This document shows, piece by piece, positions 8,115 through 17,120 of a stretch of DNA of 46,862 nt (positions are counted from its first letter, which is position 1; the number at the start of each line of letters is the position of its first letter). Origin of the DNA: Bacteroidales bacterium UBA1181 (GTDB taxonomy: Bacteria; Bacteroidota; Bacteroidia; Bacteroidales; Paludibacteraceae); assembly GCA_002310215.1 (NCBI GenBank), contig DBYR01000027.1, forward strand, positions 1 through 46,862, in the 5' to 3' direction. The translations under genes and the position numbers were made by a program. Below the pieces are notes generated by a model. It was not told the origin of the DNA. It ran no database searches and worked only from the letters and a program-made list of their open reading frames with translations.

Positions 8115-9395
8115 ATGATGCTGAATCTGTCGGATAAGCGGAAGACAATCGTCACGAATTTCTTCTCCTTGGGTCTCTTCCAAGGAGCGAATAACCTTAT
8201 TCCAATCTTAGCCATCCCCTTCATTGTCCGCGCACTGGGTGTGGAGATGTTCGGAATGGTTACATTCGCCCAAAGCGTCGTGCAATATTTCACGATTATC
8301 GTCAATTATGGTTTTGATTATTCGGCCACGAAGACGATAGCCATTTGTCGGGACGATAGGGAGGATACTTCCCGCACATTCTGGGGGGTCATCTCGGCGA
8401 AATTCACCCTGTTTGTCATCGCTACCGCTGCATTTTTCCTCCTTTCCATCGGATATTATAGGATTCAGGAGGATTACATGCTCTACCTTTCCATCTTCGC
8501 CATCAACGTTGGATACGTTCTCTTCCCTTCCTGGCTTTTTCAGGGTATGGAGAACATGAAGTGCGTGGCTCTACTGAATTTCGTCATCAAATTGTTGGGA
8601 ACTGGATTGCCCGTTTTCTTGATCGCCGCCCCGGAGGACTATCTGATTTACGCCTCGATGCCTTCCGTCGCCTATTTCCTTGCGGGTCTTTTCGCCTTCT
8701 TATACGCTGTCCGCCGTTATGGCATAACCAAACCCTCCGCCGAGGAGATCCGAAGGGAGCGTGATGTGCAGCTGCGGAATGGGTTCCCTGTTTTCCTGAA
8801 TACATTGTTCGCCGCACTTTACACGGTGGCGAACCTAACCATTCTGGGCTTTTTCAAGGATAATTACGAGGTGGGGATCTATTCTGGCGCATACAAGATT
8901 ATCTGCGCCATCATGATGGTGACCAGCATGCCGCTCCACATGGCGATTTTCCCCTCCGTCGCGAAAGAGATGGAGCAATCGCCTCGGGTGGGTTGGATTT
9001 ACTATAAGCGCATGGTTATTTATGCCGTGTTGTTCGGTGTCGCGGTGAGCCTATTCACCTATTTATTGGCGCCTTGGGTATCGCGGATTCTATTGGGGGA
9101 GCAATTCGAGCAGTCGATTCCGTTGTTGCGTCTCCTTTCCGTCATACCGGCTTTGGTCATCATCGCCAGTATGTTCACTGTGCAGGGCCTATATGGATTA
9201 GGCTTCGAGAAATATGCCCCGTTCGTGGGGTTGTGTGTGGGAGTTATCTGCATCGGACTCAATCTGTTATGGATTCCACAGTTGGGCGGTTATGGTGCGG
9301 CGTACGCTTGGATCGTGGCGCAGGTGTTCGAGATACTTATCTCAGGGGCCATTGTGGTTTGGAACGTGCGGATAATAATCAATGGAAAGTCATAG
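8115..9395 (+). CDS. Oligosaccharide flippase (Wzx-type, MOP superfamily)
   Basis: A 426-residue integral membrane protein with about 12-14 hydrophobic segments. The N-terminus is typical of Wzx (FFSLGLFQGANNLIPILAIPFIVRALG), followed by the QSVVQYFTIIVNYGFDYSATKTI segment family members share. It would move undecaprenyl-linked oligosaccharide units from the cytoplasmic to the periplasmic face of the inner membrane. Start codons at 8115 and 8118 are equally possible. The 3' end overlaps the next gene by 14 bases, implying translational coupling with the ligase-like protein. Confidence 0.93.
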   Translation: MMLNLSDKRKTIVTNFFSLGLFQGANNLIPILAIPFIVRALGVEMFGMVTFAQSVVQYFTIIVNYGFDYSATKTIAICRDDREDTSRTFWGVISAKFTLFVIATAAFFLLSIGYYRIQEDYMLYLSIFAINVGYVLFPSWLFQGMENMKCVALLNFVIKLLGTGLPVFLIAAPEDYLIYASMPSVAYFLAGLFAFLYAVRRYGITKPSAEEIRRERDVQLRNGFPVFLNTLFAALYTVANLTILGFFKDNYEVGIYSGAYKIICAIMMVTSMPLHMAIFPSVAKEMEQSPRVGWIYYKRMVIYAVLFGVAVSLFTYLLAPWVSRILLGEQFEQSIPLLRLLSVIPALVIIASMFTVQGLYGLGFEKYAPFVGLCVGVICIGLNLLWIPQLGGYGAAYAWIVAQVFEILISGAIVVWNVRIIINGKS

Positions 9396-11145
9396 GAAAG
9401 GAAATATGGAACTAAGGAGAAACATCATGACATGGTATACTTGGTTGGGCTATATTTTTGCCCTTTCCATCGCACTTCCAAGACCTTTTTCCACTTGGAT
9501 CTTCGCTATATGGGGTCTTTTTACCTTAGGCATCATTATTTACGATTTCATCGGGGGAAAACACTCTTTCGGAGGGTGGAGGAGAGCCGATCTTCCGTGT
9601 TTGCTGTTGCTGGCTCTCGCCTTGTTGGGGTTGGTCAGCGCGGGAGTGGCGGAACAGCCTGATCTTGTGTTTCGGAAGACCTTTGGACCTCGTTTCTCGT
9701 TGATTGTCCTTCCAGTGTTCGCATTGCTTCTGCGGAGAGCGGTCGACACCCGTGGCATGCTGAAATATTTCGTGGCGGGAAATGCCCTTTCCATCGCACT
9801 TTCCGTATACTTTGTCGCCTATAAGGTCTTCTCCGGGGAAGAGCTTGAACTCTATCGCAATTTCTTTTCCAACTTCACCGAGGTTTGCACGGGTTTCATA
9901 CATCGCACTTATTTGGGCTTGAATATCCTGCTTTCTTATGTGGCGGTTGCCTATCTGACCCATGGACGAACTTTGGGACGAGGCGAAAGATGTTTATGGG
10001 TACTCTACCTAATGGTTTCCCTCGCCTTCTTGTTGATGAGCGGTTCAAGGATTGTTGTATTGTGCATTCCTATGTTGGCGGTCTATTATCTGATAATCGG
10101 GATATGTGGTGTCCAAGGCGGGAAACAGAAGCTTGTTTTCCTCGGTGGAATCGCTATAATTGTTCTTGTAGGCGTCTTTTTCATGCCTACGCGCATGGGT
10201 TATATGCTTTCGCAGGAAGGTGCGTGTGGCATGTTGGCGAATGATCCGAGGGCGGAGATCTGGCCCAATGTGTGGGCAATGATTCAGGAGCGTCCGTTGC
10301 TTGGTTTCGGGTTGGATAACATTGAGGCTCCACTTGTTTCGAGCTATTTGTCGCACGGATTCTTAGAGGGGGTTGCGTTCCGCTATGCGCCGCACAACGA
10401 GTATTTGAGCGAGTGGGCGCAGATGGGTTTGGGGGGCGTACTTCTTCTGGTCGCCATCCTTCTCTCGCTACCTTTATCGGCCGGGAGGACGGACCGGAAG
10501 TTGATTTGGCCTATTAGCATCGTCTTCGCCATCGTCTTTCTATCGGAATCCATGTTGGACAGGTACATGGGTTGTCTCACCTTCGCCTTTTTTGTGTCGC
10601 TGATGGGGCGTGGGCGGTCGGATGATGGAGAGAGAAACATCGGCGGCAGGTATATCAAAATCTTGATCCCGGTTCTTTTGTTGATTCCAGTTCTCTTCCT
10701 GATATCTGCTTTGAGGACAAGTTGTTTCGCTCCGCAAAAACTAATCAATGTACCCAATAATGACGATGGAAAGGACATTTTTGAGATGAGGGAAGGGAAT
10801 TTTGCCTCGTTCCTACATGGCGGGCAATGCGTGAAACGCCTCCCGATCGCCTATTGTGATTTGAGGGAAGGTGAATCGACGAGTTTCTCCATATCGTGTA
10901 GGTGTGGTGCTGAATTTGACGGTTCATCCATCCGAATCATCGCGGAGAGGGACATGGCGGATGGCACACACATCCCAACGCAATGCGCCTATGACCTGAA
11001 CAGGAAGGGCGAGTGGCAGGAGCTCGGATTGGAGTTGTCCGGTCGGCAGACCATCCTCATATACCTTACGGGCGGACCCGAAATCCATTCCAATGGTTTT
11101 AGGGGAAGTATATTCTTTAAAAAACCATATTTTATCAGCAATTAA
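9382..11145 (+). CDS. O-antigen ligase/polymerase family (Wzy_C) protein with extra C-terminal extracytoplasmic domain
   Basis: A 587-residue protein. Residues about 15-445 hold roughly 11-12 membrane segments and a large periplasmic loop with the Wzy_C signature: RPLLGFGLDN near residue 303 and HNEYLSEWAQMGLGG near 338. This family joins polysaccharide to lipid A core, or polymerises or transfers glycans to other carriers. After the last membrane helix about 140 residues remain (447-587), predicted strand-rich and extracytoplasmic. They contain four Cys near residues 448-520 and end FRGSIFFKKPYFISN, resembling a carbohydrate-binding-type beta-sandwich. Ordinary WaaL proteins end soon after the last helix, so the extension is unusual. 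Starts at 9382 or at the internal ATGs at 9406 and 9427 are possible. Ligase versus polymerase cannot be decided from sequence. Confidence 0.85.
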   Translation: MESHRKGNMELRRNIMTWYTWLGYIFALSIALPRPFSTWIFAIWGLFTLGIIIYDFIGGKHSFGGWRRADLPCLLLLALALLGLVSAGVAEQPDLVFRKTFGPRFSLIVLPVFALLLRRAVDTRGMLKYFVAGNALSIALSVYFVAYKVFSGEELELYRNFFSNFTEVCTGFIHRTYLGLNILLSYVAVAYLTHGRTLGRGERCLWVLYLMVSLAFLLMSGSRIVVLCIPMLAVYYLIIGICGVQGGKQKLVFLGGIAIIVLVGVFFMPTRMGYMLSQEGACGMLANDPRAEIWPNVWAMIQERPLLGFGLDNIEAPLVSSYLSHGFLEGVAFRYAPHNEYLSEWAQMGLGGVLLLVAILLSLPLSAGRTDRKLIWPISIVFAIVFLSESMLDRYMGCLTFAFFVSLMGRGRSDDGERNIGGRYIKILIPVLLLIPVLFLISALRTSCFAPQKLINVPNNDDGKDIFEMREGNFASFLHGGQCVKRLPIAYCDLREGESTSFSISCRCGAEFDGSSIRIIAERDMADGTHIPTQCAYDLNRKGEWQELGLELSGRQTILIYLTGGPEIHSNGFRGSIFFKKPYFISN

Positions 11146-11150
11146 TTCAT

Positions 11151-11158
11151 TACATTTG
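11151..11158 (+). promoter_or_regulatory. -7 element (TACATTTG) immediately before the polymerase ATG
   Basis: A perfect TAnnTTTG ends 4 bases before the ATG at 11163. The -33 position has no good TTTG (TTTA at 11131-11134 is too close). If used, the mRNA would be leaderless or nearly so. Confidence 0.35.
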
Positions 11159-11162
11159 TGAC

Positions 11163-12365
11163 ATGATTTTCGTGATTATAGCAGTATGTGTTTTCTTCAT
11201 TTATGGTGGATTATATTGTTCCAAAAATAATCCATTCGCCCCTTCTGTGATGACCTCACTGCTATGGGCGTGTTGTATGCTTCTCTATCTGACCGTCGAT
11301 CATCACTTGCCTTCGTTGAGCAATTCGTTTTTAGTGGTGTTGTTGTGCTGGATAATCTCCATGAATGTCTCTTCACTGCTCACGCAATCAGTCACCTATA
11401 GGAGTAATCAATACAATGATCCTGGTGTGTTGGTCCGCAACGTGTATTTGATTCTCGCGATCGCATTCCTTCCCTCGCTCTTCCGTTTCGCACAGATAGC
11501 GATAGTAAACGGTACGTCGGGCAATTGGGCGCTCGACCTGCGCCTCGCCTCATTGGGGAAGGGTAGTGGTTTCAAGGAGCCGTACGGAGGATGGCAGATC
11601 GTCATTTGGCCTGTATCCTATATGCTGGAACTCCTTTGTTTCAAGAAGAAGACATGGTGGCGCCTCGCCATCCCGCTGACAATCTTCATCCTATTCGGAG
11701 CAATCACAATGTCGAAGATGGTCTTCCTATCCATCTTCCTCTATACGGGCTCCATCCTCCTCTTCAAGAGGGTCATCAAGCTGAAACACTTTGCTATGGC
11801 GATTGTGCCATTATTCATCGTCTTCACATTGCTTCAAACGACTCGTCACGCCTCACAATTTTCCGCGGTTATATCGGACTTCGTGAGGACATACATAGTG
11901 GGTAACATGTCCGCTTTCGAGACCCTTACGCCGGGCAGCTCGGAACATTTCGGAGAGAACACCTTCCGCCTCTTCTATGCGGTTCTTTACAAGACAGGGT
12001 TATCGTCGACCGAGCCCATTGATGTGATTCTTCCTTGGATCGAAAAGCCGCTCGTGACGAACACCTACACCGGGATGTACCCTTTCTACGTGGATTTCGG
12101 CCTTATAGGGGTCATCCTCTTCGCCCTCATCTTGGGAGGCATCTACGGATGGACCTTCAAGAAGGCACAAAACGGAAGCAACTTCAGCATATTGGTTTAT
12201 GCGGTCTTCACACAGATCATCTTCACCCAATATGTGGCGGACATGTTGTTTTCCAACACCGCCTTCTACATCAAATTGATTCTATTGTTACTCCTGCCTT
12301 TTTATATCACCAAGAACAATCTATTGTCTTGCAAAGAGAAAGTGGAGTTGATCATTAGGAAATAG
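11163..12365 (+). CDS. Oligosaccharide repeat-unit polymerase (Wzy-type)
   Basis: A 400-residue membrane protein with about 10-12 hydrophobic segments and a long central loop. Its start (MIFVIIAVCVFFIYGGLYC) and the tail segment VDFGLIGVILFALILGGIYGW are typical of O-antigen/capsule repeat-unit polymerases, which are recognised more by topology than by residue identity. It would link flipped repeat units into long chains in the periplasm. It is followed three bases later by a glycosyltransferase gene. A second polymerase-like protein in the same cluster (9382-11145) suggests that one polymerises and the other transfers to an acceptor. Confidence 0.8.
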   Translation: MIFVIIAVCVFFIYGGLYCSKNNPFAPSVMTSLLWACCMLLYLTVDHHLPSLSNSFLVVLLCWIISMNVSSLLTQSVTYRSNQYNDPGVLVRNVYLILAIAFLPSLFRFAQIAIVNGTSGNWALDLRLASLGKGSGFKEPYGGWQIVIWPVSYMLELLCFKKKTWWRLAIPLTIFILFGAITMSKMVFLSIFLYTGSILLFKRVIKLKHFAMAIVPLFIVFTLLQTTRHASQFSAVISDFVRTYIVGNMSAFETLTPGSSEHFGENTFRLFYAVLYKTGLSSTEPIDVILPWIEKPLVTNTYTGMYPFYVDFGLIGVILFALILGGIYGWTFKKAQNGSNFSILVYAVFTQIIFTQYVADMLFSNTAFYIKLILLLLLPFYITKNNLLSCKEKVELIIRK

Positions 12366-12368
12366 CCT

Positions 12369-13268
12369 ATGGATGTATCCGTCATCATTGTAAATTATAA
12401 CACCTCGCGGCTGACACAGCAGGCCATCCGCTCCCTCTACGATTGCGTCGACGAGGGTCAATACGAGGTCATCGTCGTGGACAGCTGTTCTACCGAGGAC
12501 CTCACTTCGCTCAAATCCTTTTGCGAAGAAAAGGAGATCAGGCTCATTTTACTCGATGAAAACGTCGGTTTTGGTTCGGCCAATAACGTAGGGGCGCGAC
12601 ATGCGATAGGAAGAAACCTATTCTTCATGAACCCCGATATCATCTTGCAGAACAATGTGCTGAAGATATTGTCGGACCATCTGGACACCCATCCCAACGT
12701 GGCGGCTTGCGGCGGCAATCTCCTCACAAAGGATCTCCGCCCTTCCCACTCCTACAGCCTCTACCACCCCTCCATCATACAAGAGGTGGATTTTATATGC
12801 GGAAGAATCATATCCAAGCTGGCGCACCCCAAGGACGCGAATTACAATCCTACGGACGAACCTCGCCAAGTCGCCTATGTCTGTGGGGCGGATTTAATGG
12901 TGAAAAGGCAGATTTTTGAAGAAATGGAGGGGTTCAACCCCGAGTACTTCCTCTATTATGAAGAGAGCGACCTGCAAAGGCGGATGGAGGACGCCGGGTA
13001 TGAAATGCACTCCGTTCCACAAGCAAGGGCCATACACTTGGACGGGCAGAGTTTCCGATTCACGGAAGAGAGAGAAACCCACGTTTTCAACGGAAGAAAC
13101 ACCTACTTCCGCATGCATCATTCAGCCGTCTACCACTACGCCTCCAATCTCATAAATAAGAGCGCTTTGTTCGCAGGCATACTCCTCTGCTCGCTCATTG
13201 GCGCGAAAGAGAAAAAAGAGAAGTATCGCTTCAGGCTAAACCTATACCGAAAGTCATATGCCCAATAA
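12369..13268 (+). CDS. Glycosyltransferase family 2 (rhamnosyltransferase-like)
   Basis: A 299-residue protein with a classic GT2 GT-A start (VSVIIVNYNTSRLTQQAI), a donor-site VVDSCSTED near residue 37 and the second acidic site NPDIILQNN near 93. Near residue 195, YYEESDLQRRMEDAGY contains the ED-type catalytic acid. The WbbL-like pattern suggests rhamnosyl or related transfer, but the donor is not certain. A hydrophobic segment near 260-280 could anchor it to the membrane. It begins 3 bases after the polymerase gene and overlaps the next glycosyltransferase by 11 bases, so all three are probably one transcript. Confidence 0.88.
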   Translation: MDVSVIIVNYNTSRLTQQAIRSLYDCVDEGQYEVIVVDSCSTEDLTSLKSFCEEKEIRLILLDENVGFGSANNVGARHAIGRNLFFMNPDIILQNNVLKILSDHLDTHPNVAACGGNLLTKDLRPSHSYSLYHPSIIQEVDFICGRIISKLAHPKDANYNPTDEPRQVAYVCGADLMVKRQIFEEMEGFNPEYFLYYEESDLQRRMEDAGYEMHSVPQARAIHLDGQSFRFTEERETHVFNGRNTYFRMHHSAVYHYASNLINKSALFAGILLCSLIGAKEKKEKYRFRLNLYRKSYAQ

Positions 13269-14319
13269 AACGCTATACATCAACGGGCGATTCCTCACCC
13301 AACCGATGACGGGAACCAACCGGTTCGCCTATGAACTCTGTATAGCCCTCTCGAAGCGCCAATACCCTTTCGTGCTGCTCGTGCCGGACGATTCGTTGCG
13401 GACCGACACATACGACCTCTCCCATCTGAAAATCGAGACGGTTCGCCCATTCAAGTCCCACCTTTGGGAACAGGTGTCGCTGCCTTGGCATATGCGGGGG
13501 AAGAAAGACTCTATATTATTGAGCCTGAAGGGATTAGGACCCGTCTTCATGAGGCGTCAGGTGGCGACCATCCATGACATGTCCTATCGGGTGAATCCGC
13601 AGTGGTTCTCCTTGCCTTACCGGCTCTTCTATCGGCTGATGACCCCGTTATTGGCTTCCCATGCCCAGCATCTCATCACCGTCAGCGAGTTCTCGAAAGG
13701 CGAGATCGTCAAATGGTTGGGAGTCTCTCCCGACAAGGTGAGCGTCATCCACAATGCACCGTCGGGTTGCTTCCGCCAAGAGGAGGGCGTGCGGGGAAAC
13801 ATTTCTGAAAATGACGATTCCACCGATAATTTCATACTGACAGTCTCCTCTTTGGATCCGAGGAAGAACCTCTCCTTGGTTTTTGAAGCCTATGGCAAAT
13901 CCGCCCAACGGTTGCCCCTGTATGTGGTGGGGGAACGTTACCCGGTTTTTGGGAAGTTGGAAGTTCCGTGGAACGATAACATCAAGTTCCTGGGACGGAT
14001 CTCTGACGAGGAGTTGCGTAGCTATTATGCCCACGCCTCTTTGTTTGTCTACCCATCCTTGTACGAAGGGTTTGGCATGCCGCCCATGGAGGCGGTCGCT
14101 TGCGGTTGCCGCAATGTTGTGCTCTCCGACATACCCGTCTTCCGTGAGGTTTACGGCGACTTGGCACATTACGTGAAGGTGGACGACTCCGATGCCTTGG
14201 CGGCGATGTTCGACACGTTACCCGAAGCGCTCCATCCTGAAAAAATATCCGATTTCATCGGAAAATTCACATGGGAGGCCAGTGCGGAAAAGTTGATAGA
14301 GACGTTGCGTAACGTATAG
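13258..14319 (+). CDS. Glycosyltransferase family 4 (GT-B fold)
   Basis: A 353-residue retaining transferase. The N-terminal acceptor domain begins LYINGRFLTQPMTGTNRFAYEL. The donor domain shows LTVSSLDPRKNLSLV near residue 200 and the E-x7-E signature EGFGMPPMEAVACG near 275. It overlaps the preceding GT2 gene by 11 bases in another frame. It is the last gene of the polysaccharide cluster; a short ACGTT/AACGT stem and six T residues at 14302-14328 could end the transcript weakly. The sugar added cannot be inferred; mannosyl- and rhamnosyl-transferases of this type are common in such clusters. Confidence 0.9.
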   Translation: MPNKTLYINGRFLTQPMTGTNRFAYELCIALSKRQYPFVLLVPDDSLRTDTYDLSHLKIETVRPFKSHLWEQVSLPWHMRGKKDSILLSLKGLGPVFMRRQVATIHDMSYRVNPQWFSLPYRLFYRLMTPLLASHAQHLITVSEFSKGEIVKWLGVSPDKVSVIHNAPSGCFRQEEGVRGNISENDDSTDNFILTVSSLDPRKNLSLVFEAYGKSAQRLPLYVVGERYPVFGKLEVPWNDNIKFLGRISDEELRSYYAHASLFVYPSLYEGFGMPPMEAVACGCRNVVLSDIPVFREVYGDLAHYVKVDDSDALAAMFDTLPEALHPEKISDFIGKFTWEASAEKLIETLRNV

Positions 14320-14391
14320 ACGTTTTTTGCCAATTGACAGATTTATATTGTATTCTGACCTGAAAATCCATTGTTTTTGCGCTATTATCAC

Positions 14392-14438
14392 ATACGAATA
14401 ATACAAAAATTCAATCCATAATCAATGCTTATTCGTAT
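14392..14438 (+). repeat. Perfect 10-bp inverted repeat at the esterase promoter (operator candidate)
   Basis: ATACGAATAA (14392-14401) and its exact reverse complement TTATTCGTAT (14429-14438) are separated by 27 bases. The right arm overlaps the -7 element and the left arm lies upstream of the -33 region. A TCACA/TGTGA match continues outside the arms with a short offset. This is a good candidate binding site for a regulator of the downstream carbohydrate esterase. Confidence 0.55.
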
Positions 14439-14443
14439 ATTTG
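14436..14443 (+). promoter_or_regulatory. -7 element (TATATTTG) for the CE6 esterase gene
   Basis: A perfect TAnnTTTG lies 27 bases before the ATG at 14471. The -33 box is poor (TTCA at 14410-14413), as expected for a promoter needing an activator. Confidence 0.5.
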
Positions 14444-14470
14444 TGACATTAACAACATAATTTTTACGCC

Positions 14471-16264
14471 ATGAAGAACATATATGCATTTTTACTGTCG
14501 TTATGCCTCTTAGGGTTGGCGACGACAACAAAGGCGGATCCAGACCCTAATTTCCACATCTATATTTGTTGGGGACAATCGAATATGGAAGGAAATGCAC
14601 CAGTACCGGAATCAGAACAAAAGAATGTGGATGAAAGATTCCAATTGTTATATTCCGCGAATGATTGCGGTCGGGGAGACCGTAAAAAGGGACAATGGTA
14701 CACCGCCATTCCGCCTTTGGCCCGCTGTTTCCACGGATCACAAATGAACGGACAAAGTATGGGGTTCGGTCCCATTGATTATTTCGGACGTACCATGGTC
14801 GAGAATTTGGACCCTGCGATCAGAGTGGGTGTGATCGTGGTGGGTGTCGGTGGCGCTGACATCCAGCTATTCGAAAAAAACAACTACCAATCCTATCTCA
14901 ACTCTGCGGCGGATTGGTTGCAGAATTATGCCAAGGAATACGGAAGCAATCCTTATGGACGAATCATCGAGATGGGAAAAATAGCGAAGGAAGTGGGTGT
15001 CATCAAGGGCATCCTCGTTCACCAGGGAGAGACCAACTCAGGTCAGTCCAATTGGCCTAACCGATTGAAAGGCGTTTATGAGAACATGCTGAATGACCTT
15101 GGACTGAAAGCCTCCGAGGTGCCTTTGCTGGTGGGTGAAGTGCGCTATACGGGCCCTTGCAGCGGCCATAACAATGTTATAAGGAACGTACCGAATGTTA
15201 TATCGACCGCGCATGTCATCTCCGCGCAGGATTGCGAAGCGGCCGGCGATCAATATCATTTCTCCGTCAATGGATATAAGCTGTTAGGCAAACGATATGC
15301 TGAGAAGATGTTAGAGCTCTTAGGTGACAATCCTGTCCAGCAAGTTGACCTCTCTGTCGCAGCCGCTGTCACAGTGGAATCTGAGCCAGGAAAAGTGGAG
15401 ATTTCCGTCAGCAAGGAAAATGATGCGATCAACAGGGTGGATATCTATGCCGATGGCGAGAAGATAGCCAGCGACCAAATGTCTTACGTGTGGGAAGAGG
15501 TGGAGCAAGGCGACCATACCATTTGGGCTGTCGGATACGACAGTCAGAACAAGGAATACACCTCCTCGAAGATTAAAATAAACATCATGAAACCTCAGAC
15601 ACCTTTCAACGGCACGCCGGCCAAGATCCCAGGGAGAATCGAAGCCGAGGAATTCGATTACGGTGGTGAAGGCAACGCATACCACGACATGGATGAGGAG
15701 AACCGTAACAAAGGGGATCGTAACGAGGGTGTGGACATGAACAATACGGCTATCGGATATACCCAAACCGGAGAGTGGATCGAATACACCGTCGAAGTGG
15801 AGAAGGATGGTGATTACGTTGTGGAGTCAAGAGTCGCTTCCGGCAGCAACGGTGCTGCTTTCACCCTCTATATGGACAATACATTCATCATCCCTGGTGA
15901 CGATGGAACGCCTGGCGGATTTGTGAATGTACCTAATACTGGCGATTGGGAAACCTTCACCACCGTGGAGACGAAACTCAACAAACTCTCCAAAGGTGTC
16001 CATGTCCTGAAGCTCGAAATCACAGGAGACTGGGTAGACTTGGATTATATGGATTTCAAATTGGTCAATTCGGATGAATCCCACGTGGTCGATTACGTCT
16101 CTTCCGGGAATAGCCTTCCTGACGGGTTCTACTTCGCATACGACGCATCCGGCAAACTAGTTAAGACCATTATCATTCAGAACGCATACAGCAGTGAATT
16201 GGGACAAGGATTCTATATCCTCAAGAATGCCGAGGGTAAATCCTACCCTATCGTTGTCAAGTAG
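14471..16264 (+). CDS. Secreted CE6-type (SASA/DUF303) acetyl esterase with Ig-like, CBM6 and T9SS-like tail domains
   Basis: A 597-residue modular enzyme. A signal peptide covers residues 1-22. Residues about 25-280 form an SGNH-type SASA domain with the nucleophile block WGQSNMEG (Ser37) and the acid/His block HQGETNS (His184). A short Ig-like module follows (about 290-375). Next is a CBM6-like module (about 380-535) with the expected AEEF start, TGEWIEY and DLDYMDF ending. The C-terminus (DGFYFAYDASGKLVK ... GFYILKNAEGKSYPIVVK) resembles a T9SS sorting tail. CE6 enzymes remove acetyl groups from xylan, and the SASA family also includes sialate O-acetylesterases; the CBM6 favours a plant-polysaccharide substrate. 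It is a single-gene unit with its own promoter and terminator. Confidence 0.88.
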   Translation: MKNIYAFLLSLCLLGLATTTKADPDPNFHIYICWGQSNMEGNAPVPESEQKNVDERFQLLYSANDCGRGDRKKGQWYTAIPPLARCFHGSQMNGQSMGFGPIDYFGRTMVENLDPAIRVGVIVVGVGGADIQLFEKNNYQSYLNSAADWLQNYAKEYGSNPYGRIIEMGKIAKEVGVIKGILVHQGETNSGQSNWPNRLKGVYENMLNDLGLKASEVPLLVGEVRYTGPCSGHNNVIRNVPNVISTAHVISAQDCEAAGDQYHFSVNGYKLLGKRYAEKMLELLGDNPVQQVDLSVAAAVTVESEPGKVEISVSKENDAINRVDIYADGEKIASDQMSYVWEEVEQGDHTIWAVGYDSQNKEYTSSKIKINIMKPQTPFNGTPAKIPGRIEAEEFDYGGEGNAYHDMDEENRNKGDRNEGVDMNNTAIGYTQTGEWIEYTVEVEKDGDYVVESRVASGSNGAAFTLYMDNTFIIPGDDGTPGGFVNVPNTGDWETFTTVETKLNKLSKGVHVLKLEITGDWVDLDYMDFKLVNSDESHVVDYVSSGNSLPDGFYFAYDASGKLVKTIIIQNAYSSELGQGFYILKNAEGKSYPIVVK

Positions 16265-16289
16265 GAGGTAAGTAAAATATTCTTATAAC

Positions 16290-16331
16290 GAAAGCTCCAG
16301 CTTGCACAAGCTGGGGCTTTCGCATTTTTTT
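16290..16331 (+). terminator. Intrinsic terminator after the CE6 esterase
   Basis: A 15-bp stem with one G-T pair (16290-16304 with 16307-16321) closes a 2-base gap, in practice a tetraloop, and is followed by seven T residues (16325-16331). Confidence 0.9.
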
Positions 16332-16391
16332 ATACGACAAGAGGGCATATCAATTTTGATACACCCTCTTCCCTATAATCAGAAATCCATA

Positions 16392-17102
16392 TTAGTTTCT
16401 TCTGGAACCAAAAATTCTCAACAGATACAGGAACAGGTTGATGAAGTCCAAATAGAGCGACAAGGAACCCATCAGGGCCAATTTCATGTTGTCGTCACTC
16501 AAATCCGTTCCATACTGATGGATCATGTTCTTGATTTTCTGGGCGTCATAAGCCGTGAGTCCCACAAAGACCGCCACGCCGACATAAGAGATGATGTAAC
16601 TCATCATGCTGCTCTTCAGGAAGATGTTCACGATAGTGGCGAGGATAAGGCCAATCAAAGCCATAAATAAGATTTGGCCGATTGACGAGAGGTCCTTCTT
16701 CGTGACGGTACCCACTATCGCCATCGCCGCGAATGTGCCAGCTGTGATGAAGAAAGTCGAAGCGACAGATTCCATCGTGTAGGCAATCAGTATGGAACTG
16801 AGTGTCAAGCCATTCACAATAGAATAGATGACAAAGACAATACCAGCGGTGACAAACGACATCTTATTGATACGGGCGGACAATACGATCACCATGATCA
16901 ACTCCGCAATGATTAGGCCAATGAAAAGACCCGAACCGAAAATGGCATCCAAAAGTCTTGGAGAAGAAGCCGTATAAAAGGCAGACAAACCTGTCACCAC
17001 CAAGGCGAGAGCCATCCACCAATATACGTTTTTCATCAACGTACGCTGTGCGGACTCGACCACGCTCTGGTCTATTCCACTATTTTCAATGTAGTTTTCC
17101 AT
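16392..17102 (-). CDS. Bax inhibitor-1/YccA family membrane protein
   Basis: A 236-residue protein with seven hydrophobic segments. The N-terminus (RTLMKNVYWWMALALVVTGL) and the family ending LTAYDAQKIKNM ... LSLYLDFINLFLYLLRI, with the conserved Asp in the last helix, identify the BI-1/UPF0005 family. Bacterial members (YccA, YetJ) are linked to FtsH modulation and calcium leak; the role here is not established. It starts 18 bases after the stop of argF' and most likely shares its transcript. Confidence 0.92.
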   Translation of the reverse strand: MENYIENSGIDQSVVESAQRTLMKNVYWWMALALVVTGLSAFYTASSPRLLDAIFGSGLFIGLIIAELIMVIVLSARINKMSFVTAGIVFVIYSIVNGLTLSSILIAYTMESVASTFFITAGTFAAMAIVGTVTKKDLSSIGQILFMALIGLILATIVNIFLKSSMMSYIISYVGVAVFVGLTAYDAQKIKNMIHQYGTDLSDDNMKLALMGSLSLYLDFINLFLYLLRIFGSRRN

Positions 17103-17120
17103 ATTATATCAATTAAGTTA

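Noticed and set aside
14392..14438. Invertible promoter (phase-variation switch)
   Set aside because: The arms are only 27 bases apart and the -7 element lies at the edge of and outside the repeat, so inversion would not reorient a complete promoter; no recombinase gene is nearby.
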